From contig JACMOC010000075.1 of NCBI GenBank assembly GCA_014378195.1, positions 1 to 55,894 of the forward strand: a DNA stretch of 55,894 nucleotides, given 5' to 3'. The notes beneath the pieces were generated by a model. That model was not told the DNA's origin. It searched no databases and saw only the letters and a list, made by a program, of their open reading frames with translations. Both the position numbers and the translations under genes were made by a program. How positions within the stretch are numbered: position 1 is the stretch's first letter; each line of letters opens with the position of its first letter. Origin of the DNA: Oligoflexus sp. Lineage in GTDB: Bacteria; Bdellovibrionota_B; Oligoflexia; Oligoflexales; Oligoflexaceae. This document shows, piece by piece, positions 48,578 through 55,894 of this stretch.

Positions 48578-51500
48578 ATGAACTTTTCGACGAAACTCGC
48601 CCGTTATTTTGATCCCGAGATCAGAGATCGAGGAGCGGACTATTTTGGTCAAGGACGGGTGTCCTATCGCTTGTTAGCGGACGTCGCTGCTCACGCAACA
48701 GTACGGGGAAGCCGCATTTATCACTGTTCCTATGAAGTTGACCAGGACAAACGATCCGGCGATATCACGATCCAAATGGAATGTGACTGTCCGCACTTCC
48801 TACGAGGGAATTCCTGCAAACACCTATGGGCGCTCGCTCTGGCAATTGACCGTGACCCTTGGGGTTTTCGCGTCGCCAAGTCAAAGCATGTTGCGGTTGA
48901 AGACTTTGATCCCCTCTTCGATCCAGCCGACGAGAAGGCCACGGCTTCCATTCCATGGACCGATTTCAAGAAGAGGTTTGTCGCAGAGCTTGATTATACG
49001 CGTTTTCAGAACAGCGGGAATGCTCTCGCTGATCAGGGCCGGCCACGAGCCCTGGCCTTTGTTCTCGATGTGGATGCCACGCTTGAAGAGGGCGATCTGG
49101 TTCTTCGTTATTATTATCGAGAACAGCTTCCCACAGGTAAGTTGAGCGTCTTTAAGCCCATCCTTCTCCGTACCGAACTGCCGCGCAACTACGCGGATTC
49201 CAAAGATCGCGAGCTCCTCACTTTATTCCATAAGGAATGTGATGGTTTTAAAGAGAGTGGGAGCTCGTACTACCGCAAAAATGGGTCGATCATTCTCGCC
49301 AATAAACGAGACGACAAAGCCGGGGTACTCTTAACACCGCCACAGGCTATTGGAGTTTTATCCCTAATCGATGCCGAGAATAAGCTCTACACTCTCGGTG
49401 ACAGTTTTCAAAAAACCTCTTTAAAACCATTTCACGTTTCGTCTCAGCCTTGGCATTTCGAAGCGAGGGTCGTTGATTTTGACAAGTCCCATTTTCGTTT
49501 GAGCGGGGCGATGGTACAGGGGTTTACTTTCCGTGAGGTTAGCGATTTCACAGTTCTTGCCGGGGGACGCTATGTAGTCCTCGATGAGACGCTTTACCCT
49601 TCAACTCTTTACGAGCGAAAGCATCAAGACTGGCTCGTCCAGCTTACCCAATCGACACCTGTGACTTTTCCTAAAGACGCCCTCGATATGTTTGTGGCCG
49701 AATATTCGCGTGTACCCAGAAGTCCGGCTATTCAATGGCCAGCTGCCTTTGGTTGGCTCGAAGAAACAGTGTCCCCTAAACCCAAACTTCGATTGAGTCA
49801 CTATTTTGCATTTGGCGAAGCAACCATCCACTGTGAGATCATTTTTCAGTATCTCAACGAACACATAGCGTCTACCCATGATGTGCCGAGCTGGATCGAT
49901 CAGAAAACCAAAAAAATAACCCTTCGCGATATGACAGCCGAAGCGAATTTTTTTGATCATATCCGGGATTTGCCAAACATTCGCCCCATCGACGATCCTG
50001 ACATTAGGGCCGAAGGCAAGATGGTTCAGCTCTATCCCAAAGACCTCATCGCGAGCGTCGAAACCTTGACCAACTTAGGGTGGGATATTGAATTTGAGGG
50101 AAAACGTGTCTCGGTCGTTGCAGATTTTGATACTGTGGTTGAAGGCGAAACCGATTGGTTTGATTTGACAATTACGACAAAGCTTGCGGAAAAATCCTTT
50201 AGTGTGCCCGAACTCATTCGCAAAAGACAAAACGGCGAACTTTTTATCCCGCTCGGGGATGACCAGATGGGCATTATCCCTGACGAATGGCTGAGGCGCT
50301 TTGATACCCTTAGTAAGTTCGGAACAAGTGAAGATGCTTTATTTCGCATACCGTCCCACCAGGCGCTACTCTTAGACAGTCTCCTTTCGGAAATGACCAT
50401 TGATAACCGTAGTGTGCAGCTTCAGACTATGAGGCAGAAAATACTGGATTTTAAAGCTCTTGCGCCCGTGGAGCCTCATGCCGAATTCCGTGGCGAGCTG
50501 CGTGATTATCAAAAACAAGGCCTCGCCTGGTTGGAGTTTCTGCAGGATTTTGGTTTTGGTGGCTGCCTTTCAGATGAAATGGGTCTCGGCAAAACCATAC
50601 AGGTCCTTGCGATGCTCCTTCGGTTTCATACCGCTGGCGTTAGGCCGCCGACCCTCGTCGTGGTCCCACGAAGTCTCGTGACCAACTGGATCAGCGAGGC
50701 GCAGAAGTTTTGCCCTGCTCTCGTCGTCCGGGATATGAGCGGAGCATCACGCAAGTGGTCCTCCCTAAACGAGAGCCCGCCGCAGATCGTGATTACGACC
50801 TACGGGTTATTGAGGCAGGATATCGGTAGCCTCGTCAAACACACGTTTTCTTACATCATTCTGGACGAATCCCAGACGATCAAAAATCCATCGTCACAAG
50901 CTGCTAAAGCCGCTTTTCTGCTGCGTGGCTCTCATAAACTTGCCATGTCCGGAACACCTATCGAGAATCATATGAGCGAACTCATGTCCCTCATGCGGTT
51001 TCTGAATCCCAATCTTCTCAACGGCGACCACTGGCACGAACTTTTCAAAAAGAAGTTTGATCCGACCAACCCTTTATTCAAAACACTGACGTCGGCGTTG
51101 CGGCCTCTCATGTTAAGGCGAACGAAGGTGCAGGTTCTCAAAGATCTGCCGCCTAAGATTGAGGATACTTTATACTGTGATCTCGAAGGTGACCAGAAGA
51201 AGCACTATGACGAACTCCGCGACTACTATCAACGAAACCTGCTTCCTAAACTCAGAGATGACACATGGCGGCAGTCATCCATTGTTGTCATCGAGGCTCT
51301 CCTGAGGCTGAGACAGGCCGCTTGCCACTCGGGTTTAGTGGACAAAGATTATTTGTATGTGCCCAGCGCCAAGCTTGAAATTCTTTTCGATAAACTTCAG
51401 GAAATCGCGGAGTCAGGGCACAAAGCTCTGATCTTCTCGCAGTTTACGTCCTTTCTGAAAATTGTGAGTGATCGCTTCATTACCGAAAAAATTCCATTTG

Positions 51501-51871
51501 AATATCTTGACGGCCAAATACGGGATCGAGCGGCACGCGTGGAGCGTTTTCAAACCGATCCGAAGATCCCATTTTTTCTGATCAGTCTTAAGGCTGGTGG
51601 AGTCGGATTGAATCTCACAGCTGCCGATTATTGCTTCATATTGGACCCATGGTGGAACCCTGCGGCCGAGTCGCAAGCGATAGATCGGGCCCACCGTATC
51701 AATCAAAAAAATACTGTATTTGCCTATCGAATCATCGCGAGAGATACCGTTGAGGAGAAGATACAGACTTTGCAGCAAAGCAAAAAAGTCATGATGGAAT
51801 CGATACTGGAAGGGGAGGGTTCCCTTATCAAGGAAATGGATCTGAAGTCTATTCAATCGCTATTCAATTAA
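48578..51871 (+). CDS. SWIM-domain SNF2-family helicase/ATPase
   Basis: 1097 residues from ATG 48578 (GAGG six bases upstream; TTG 48566 is in frame). An N-terminal SWIM zinc finger is CDCPHFLRGNSCKHL (about 71-85). A long bacterial SNF2-associated region follows, then SNF2 ATPase motifs: DEMGLGKTIQ (about 666), ILDESQTIKNP (about 760), MSGTPIENH, then the C-terminal helicase lobe with LIFSQFTSFLK, LISLKAGGVGLNLTAADYCF and QAIDRAHRINQ (about 1032-1042). It probably remodels protein-DNA complexes. It overlaps the convergent kinase gene by 8 bp. Confidence 0.95.
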   Translation: MNFSTKLARYFDPEIRDRGADYFGQGRVSYRLLADVAAHATVRGSRIYHCSYEVDQDKRSGDITIQMECDCPHFLRGNSCKHLWALALAIDRDPWGFRVAKSKHVAVEDFDPLFDPADEKATASIPWTDFKKRFVAELDYTRFQNSGNALADQGRPRALAFVLDVDATLEEGDLVLRYYYREQLPTGKLSVFKPILLRTELPRNYADSKDRELLTLFHKECDGFKESGSSYYRKNGSIILANKRDDKAGVLLTPPQAIGVLSLIDAENKLYTLGDSFQKTSLKPFHVSSQPWHFEARVVDFDKSHFRLSGAMVQGFTFREVSDFTVLAGGRYVVLDETLYPSTLYERKHQDWLVQLTQSTPVTFPKDALDMFVAEYSRVPRSPAIQWPAAFGWLEETVSPKPKLRLSHYFAFGEATIHCEIIFQYLNEHIASTHDVPSWIDQKTKKITLRDMTAEANFFDHIRDLPNIRPIDDPDIRAEGKMVQLYPKDLIASVETLTNLGWDIEFEGKRVSVVADFDTVVEGETDWFDLTITTKLAEKSFSVPELIRKRQNGELFIPLGDDQMGIIPDEWLRRFDTLSKFGTSEDALFRIPSHQALLLDSLLSEMTIDNRSVQLQTMRQKILDFKALAPVEPHAEFRGELRDYQKQGLAWLEFLQDFGFGGCLSDEMGLGKTIQVLAMLLRFHTAGVRPPTLVVVPRSLVTNWISEAQKFCPALVVRDMSGASRKWSSLNESPPQIVITTYGLLRQDIGSLVKHTFSYIILDESQTIKNPSSQAAKAAFLLRGSHKLAMSGTPIENHMSELMSLMRFLNPNLLNGDHWHELFKKKFDPTNPLFKTLTSALRPLMLRRTKVQVLKDLPPKIEDTLYCDLEGDQKKHYDELRDYYQRNLLPKLRDDTWRQSSIVVIEALLRLRQAACHSGLVDKDYLYVPSAKLEILFDKLQEIAESGHKALIFSQFTSFLKIVSDRFITEKIPFEYLDGQIRDRAARVERFQTDPKIPFFLISLKAGGVGLNLTAADYCFILDPWWNPAAESQAIDRAHRINQKNTVFAYRIIARDTVEEKIQTLQQSKKVMMESILEGEGSLIKEMDLKSIQSLFN

Positions 51872-54800
51872 ATTTGAGAGACTTTGCGGCGAGATCTGCA
51901 GGACTTTGGTTGAGCCATTGTCCGAGTTTGGCTTCGAGAACAGCCTGTTTAATAGGCTTGGAGAGGTAGTCGTCCATTCCCGCTTCCTTACATACGCGCG
52001 CATCGTCAGACATGGCATTCGCTGTGAGTGCGACTATGGGAATATTTCCCTGCTCCGATGGTTTCCGAAATCGGATAGCCCGCGTCGCCTCAAAACCGTC
52101 CATTTCGGGCATATTACAATCCATGAGAATCAAATCAAAGGAACACTGTTCCAGAGCACGTAGGGCTTCGAGACCATTATCGGCTGTCTGTGTCTGGTAG
52201 CCCAGCTTGTCTAGGATCTTGACAGCCACAAGCCTATTTACGGCATTATCATCGACGACAAGGATGCGATACGACTTGGAGGATAGGCTCTTGTCTATCG
52301 CGACCGGAGAGTTCTCCTTTGTTGTTTCAAATTGTTTCGTAAAAATATCAAGCAGCGCCTGTAATTTGATAGGTTTACTCAGTGTTTGGGAAAATCCATG
52401 ATCCAGTGCCATCTGGTCTTCAGTCACCGATCCAAAATCGTCTAAAAGTACGATCTTGCCTAGTGTGCCGCTCAATGCTTCCCGAATCTGCTTCGGACAA
52501 GCCAAGCTCTTATTGGCTTGTTGTACCGATGCAACGAATACATAATCGAAGTTCGTTGTCTGATGGAGTTTCATAAATTCAGAATATTGAAGCATATCAT
52601 TCCCGTTAAGAGCAAAACTTTCGATACCGAGCCTTTCAAAATAGTTGTTTAGGACTGTCCTGGCCACTGGATCTTCATCGATCACCAGGGCTTTTATACC
52701 AGTAGGAACCGATTGAAGCGGAAAATAAAGTTTTGGATGGGCGGTATGATCTAACGTCAGCTCAAACCAGAAGATAGAGCCTTCGCCCTGGATGCTTTCA
52801 ACGCCGAGTGTTCCGCCCATGAGTTCAACCACGCGTTTGCTGATAGAGAGGCCAAGCCCAGTTCCACCAAAGCGGCGTGAGATCGTTTCGTCGGCCTGCA
52901 CATAGGGGACAAAGAGTTTGGCTTTGTTTTCGTGGGTCAGGCCTATGCCGGTGTCTTCGATTTCAAAGCGTATTTTATGGTCCATACTCAGACTGTCAAG
53001 TTGGGCGCCTTTGATAACGCGAACAGTGATACCCCCACTTTCCGTGAATTTTATCGCATTGCCCATAAGGTTGAGGAGCACTTGCCCTATCCGTCCCGGA
53101 TCGCCAGAAAAATGAGTAGGAAGGCTTGGGTCAATATAGGTCATCAAGGAAATTTGTTTTTCTGCGGCTTTAATGCCCAGCAATTCCGCTTGCGATTCAA
53201 CGAGCTGAGTGAGCGAGAAAGAAGCCTTTTCCAACTCGATCCGTCCAGCCTCGATTTTTGAGAAATCGAGAACTTCGTTGATCAGGTAGAGGAGCGAATT
53301 ACCGGATTGCTGAATAATAGAAGCAAAATGCGCTTGCTCTTTATTCAAAGTCGTCTGCGTGAGAAGATCAGCCATTCCTATGACACCGTTTAACGGGGTC
53401 CTAATTTCGTGACTCATGTTAACCAAAAACTCTGCTTTTGCACGTGTGGCTTCTTTCGCGGTTGTTAGAGCTTTCTTCAAAAGATCGCGTTTTTCGACAT
53501 CCTGAGTGACATCACTGACCGTTGAAATCAATCGAGGCGTTGTGCCGCTTTCTCTCACGACTCGACCGCGGGCACGAATCCAACGAACTTTTTCGACATT
53601 CTGTCGATCATGGATCCGAAATTCTGCTTCAAATCCACTGGTTTGGTTTTGGTCATGAATTTTTATTGCATCCTGCAATTTTAATAAATCGCTAGGATTC
53701 AGCCTATTTATTACATCGTCGTAAGAGAATTTATCGTCTGCGTTGAACCCAAATATTTTTTTGGCTTGGGCATCAATATGCTGAATTTCTTTGGTCTCAC
53801 TAAAACTTCTTTCCCAGATGCCTTCTCCGGTCGCTTCAATCACACGCATAAGGCGTTCGCTCGAGATCATTATTTCCTGTTCATGTTTCTTTTTTTCGGT
53901 GAGGTCTACGCAGACACCCAGAAACCCCGCGACCGCGCCTTGAGTATCATACAAAACGGTGAGGGAAAGAGAGACCGGAAAATGCGATCCATCTTTGCGT
54001 CTCATTATCCATTCGTTTTCATCGGCGCTTCGCAGCATCTTGGCTTTAGCGGTAAATGTATCTATTCCTGGAAGCACTTCGCGGCCCAGTTCACGGGTTA
54101 AGACCTTTGCTCTCATTGTAACTTCTTCCGGGATATGAAAAATCGCGGGTGTTGTTTTGCCAATAATTTCTTCGGCGCTATAGCCAAACATATGAGTTGA
54201 GGCAGCATTAAACGTCTGAATGGTGCCCGAAGCGTCCGTTGAAATGATAGAATAGGCAGAAGCCTCGAGCATGGCTTTGCGCCATTCAAGCGAATTTTGG
54301 CGTTCAACCTCTTTGTGCTTTTCGTCCGAGATATCGCGGATAGTTCCCATTAATTGAGTCGCGTGACCATCGCTGTCTTTTAGAGAGTGCGACCGTATCA
54401 TAAGCCAACGGATTTCCTGATTATCGAATCGTCTGATTCGAACTTCAATTATTGAAGGACTTCCTTCCTCGTGGGCGTGTTTTAACTCCTCATTAAAACG
54501 CTCCCTATCCTCAGGCAACACGTGATCTAAAAATGTGAATTTATCCCAACGCTCGAGGTTTGATGAGTGACCAAAAATAAGATCATGATTTTCGCTGCGC
54601 CACACTTCGCCCGTTTTGAGGTCAAGGTTCCAGGCCGCCATGGCTACGGAATCGAGGGCGATTTTTAAGCGTGAATTGAGTTGATTAATATGTGTTGTAT
54701 TTTGGTGGACGATCGATTTGGAGTGGAAAAGAACGTGTAGAAATCCCCCTGAAATGAGAGAGATTAGAACGCCTAGGACGAGCATGACGTCAGGAATAAT

Positions 54801-55547
54801 TGAGTGCGTTTTGGCTATGTAAGCTACGGTTGGAATCACGCTGATCTGCCATGAAGTTTTGCCGAAAGTGATAGTTTTTGATGCGATCAAGTCATCGCGG
54901 GTAGCATGCTGCGCCGATGCTTTGAAAATGATCTGGTCCTGCTCGCGGATGATGATTTCAAAATCATCGGACGGCTGGTAGCTATTGAGGAGTTTGCTGG
55001 CTTCAATCGTTGCATAAGCGAACCCCTTGAAAACCCCTTGGAGTTCGAGAGGCACGGGTAACAGGAACCCTTTGCCACCTGACCTGAGTTCGATGGATTT
55101 GCTTAAGGACGGTTTATGGTGCTCACGCGCGTCATCCAAGGCTTCGCGGCGGATTGGGTCAGCATTTGCCAAAAAATTTTTAACTTGATAGCTAATTTCC
55201 GGAGGATACGACCAGATCACTTTATAGTTCGTATCGATAACGCCAATTCTTGTCAGTGTCTTTAAATGAGCGACATAATTTCGGGCGTCAATTGTCAAAA
55301 ATTGTTCGTCCTTGACGCCTAAATATTCAACGCGGTTGGCAAACCGTTTGATTGTTTGCGATGTTTGCTCAAGTGTCGTGCGGATTTCTGACGACACTTT
55401 TCGGGCTTCATCATCAACTTCTCCGCTTTGATAAAATGCGTCTTGCCCCAGCTGATATTTCCATAGCGAAACAAAAGCGAAGATAAGCACGACGGTAACC
55501 GTCGCCGGAAAAAAGTGTTTGAGATATTTTGTTAGAGTTCGCTTCAT
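51864..55547 (-). CDS. Membrane-bound hybrid sensor kinase with three PAS and two receiver domains
   Basis: 1227 residues. Two membrane helices (ATVTVVLIFAFVSLWKY, about 15-31, and VMLVLGVLISLISGGFLHVL, about 255-274) enclose a periplasmic sensor domain. Three PAS modules follow (about 300-415, 425-555, 565-690), then HisKA with His in NMSHEIRTPLNG (about 711) and HATPase ([13 protein letters not shown]). Receiver 1 (about 930-1060) is degenerate: where the phospho-acceptor Asp is expected it reads DYVFVASVQQ. Receiver 2 (about 1085-1210) is complete, with Asp in LILMDCNMPEMDG (about 1141). No Hpt domain or DNA-binding output is fused. Confidence 0.95.
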   Translation of the reverse strand: MKRTLTKYLKHFFPATVTVVLIFAFVSLWKYQLGQDAFYQSGEVDDEARKVSSEIRTTLEQTSQTIKRFANRVEYLGVKDEQFLTIDARNYVAHLKTLTRIGVIDTNYKVIWSYPPEISYQVKNFLANADPIRREALDDAREHHKPSLSKSIELRSGGKGFLLPVPLELQGVFKGFAYATIEASKLLNSYQPSDDFEIIIREQDQIIFKASAQHATRDDLIASKTITFGKTSWQISVIPTVAYIAKTHSIIPDVMLVLGVLISLISGGFLHVLFHSKSIVHQNTTHINQLNSRLKIALDSVAMAAWNLDLKTGEVWRSENHDLIFGHSSNLERWDKFTFLDHVLPEDRERFNEELKHAHEEGSPSIIEVRIRRFDNQEIRWLMIRSHSLKDSDGHATQLMGTIRDISDEKHKEVERQNSLEWRKAMLEASAYSIISTDASGTIQTFNAASTHMFGYSAEEIIGKTTPAIFHIPEEVTMRAKVLTRELGREVLPGIDTFTAKAKMLRSADENEWIMRRKDGSHFPVSLSLTVLYDTQGAVAGFLGVCVDLTEKKKHEQEIMISSERLMRVIEATGEGIWERSFSETKEIQHIDAQAKKIFGFNADDKFSYDDVINRLNPSDLLKLQDAIKIHDQNQTSGFEAEFRIHDRQNVEKVRWIRARGRVVRESGTTPRLISTVSDVTQDVEKRDLLKKALTTAKEATRAKAEFLVNMSHEIRTPLNGVIGMADLLTQTTLNKEQAHFASIIQQSGNSLLYLINEVLDFSKIEAGRIELEKASFSLTQLVESQAELLGIKAAEKQISLMTYIDPSLPTHFSGDPGRIGQVLLNLMGNAIKFTESGGITVRVIKGAQLDSLSMDHKIRFEIEDTGIGLTHENKAKLFVPYVQADETISRRFGGTGLGLSISKRVVELMGGTLGVESIQGEGSIFWFELTLDHTAHPKLYFPLQSVPTGIKALVIDEDPVARTVLNNYFERLGIESFALNGNDMLQYSEFMKLHQTTNFDYVFVASVQQANKSLACPKQIREALSGTLGKIVLLDDFGSVTEDQMALDHGFSQTLSKPIKLQALLDIFTKQFETTKENSPVAIDKSLSSKSYRILVVDDNAVNRLVAVKILDKLGYQTQTADNGLEALRALEQCSFDLILMDCNMPEMDGFEATRAIRFRKPSEQGNIPIVALTANAMSDDARVCKEAGMDDYLSKPIKQAVLEAKLGQWLNQSPADLAAKSLKFN

Positions 55548-55894
55548 TTTTCACCAACCTTGCATAATTATTCGGTTGGTCTGGGGAAATCATAAGTTTT
55601 ATTTTTTTAAGAGAAATGACCTGAATTATTAGGAAATTTGGAATGATTAATACATCAGGAATCTGGCTACGAGTGGATCGCAGAAGGCCCGGGATTACCC
55701 ATTTAAATCATGATTTCAATGACTTGTATTTAATATAACCTAGGATTGTTTGAAGGATATGAAGGATATGAAGGATCTCCGAACCTATGACCCCATCTTG
55801 CCTCAATTAAAACAAATTTAGGATTTGCTCCCGCTTTGTGGCCGTGTCGGACCTTCGGAACGCACCTGAGGCCTAAAACATCATGTTGAGCCAC
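55548..55894. other. Right-end intergenic region with a 9-bp tandem repeat
   Basis: Holds the promoter region of the hybrid kinase (minus strand) and about 2.9 copies of TGAAGGATA at 55751-55776. No gene is supported. The last 100 bp have an open minus-strand frame without a recognised family. Confidence 0.5.

Noticed and set aside
55751..55776. Tandem TGAAGGATA repeat as a possible CRISPR or iteron array
   Set aside because: Fewer than three 9-bp copies without spacers; too short for CRISPR or an origin.

Overview
This is a roughly 56 kb chromosomal window from a Gram-negative, free-living, signal-rich bacterium. Several genes encode lipoproteins with N-terminal lipobox cysteines. Others encode beta-barrel-like and Sec-exported proteins, CheW, an NtrC-type activator and several large sensor kinases. 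The gene mix (Bdellovibrio/Oligoflexus-like secreted proteases, repeat lipoproteins, PQQ synthesis) suggests Bdellovibrionota/Oligoflexia or a delta-proteobacterial relative. That placement is inference; no rRNA or other phylogenetic marker is in the window.

Layout. 1-4.1 kb: the N-terminal 1374 residues of a giant repeat lipoprotein (minus strand, running off the left edge). 4.3-5.4 kb: an MnmC-like tRNA methyltransferase, tRNA-Pro(UGG) and a bidirectional terminator. 5.4-13.5 kb: a decayed stretch around an intact katG. It holds an aldo/keto reductase fragment fused to a multiply broken catalase-family peroxidase gene, an ohr remnant, a truncated copy of a band-7 gene, the 3' end of a hybrid kinase gene and a frameshifted IS630-type transposase. 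13.6-16.1 kb: the intact band-7 (SPFH) gene with a small membrane partner, then an acyltransferase. 16.4-25.5 kb: small exported proteins, a two-gene unit ending in an HExxH lipoprotein, CheW, and a trypsin-like protease fused to leucine-rich repeats.

26.6-29.9 kb: a complete pqqABCDE operon for the redox cofactor PQQ. The 34-codon pqqA precursor gene is followed by an attenuator-like hairpin before pqqB. 29.9-33.3 kb: a barrel-like protein, a COG4705-type four-repeat membrane protein and an orphan ATP-grasp-like enzyme. 33.3-35.3 kb: a KimA-type K+ importer whose leader carries a recognisable ydaO/yuaA-class (c-di-AMP) riboswitch and a helix that would cover the Shine-Dalgarno sequence. 35.6-43.9 kb: an RsbRD-like sensor kinase, Ohr, an exported phospholipase-D-like protein, a YVTN beta-propeller, and small exported proteins including a monohaem cytochrome-like one. 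43.9-48.5 kb: a 39-bp palindrome, then an NtrC-type activator, its PAS kinase, a convergent single-domain response regulator and a two-TM RCK potassium channel. 48.6-55.5 kb: a SWIM/SNF2 helicase and a 1227-residue hybrid kinase.

Themes: potassium homeostasis appears twice (riboswitch-controlled kimA and an RCK channel with an altered selectivity filter). Peroxide defence appears as intact katG and ohr next to dead relatives of both systems. Two-component signalling dominates the right half. The best leads are the c-di-AMP riboswitch-kimA unit outside its classical host range, the trypsin-LRR lipoprotein, the HExxH lipoprotein pair, and the catalase-like gene carrying simple-sequence repeats.
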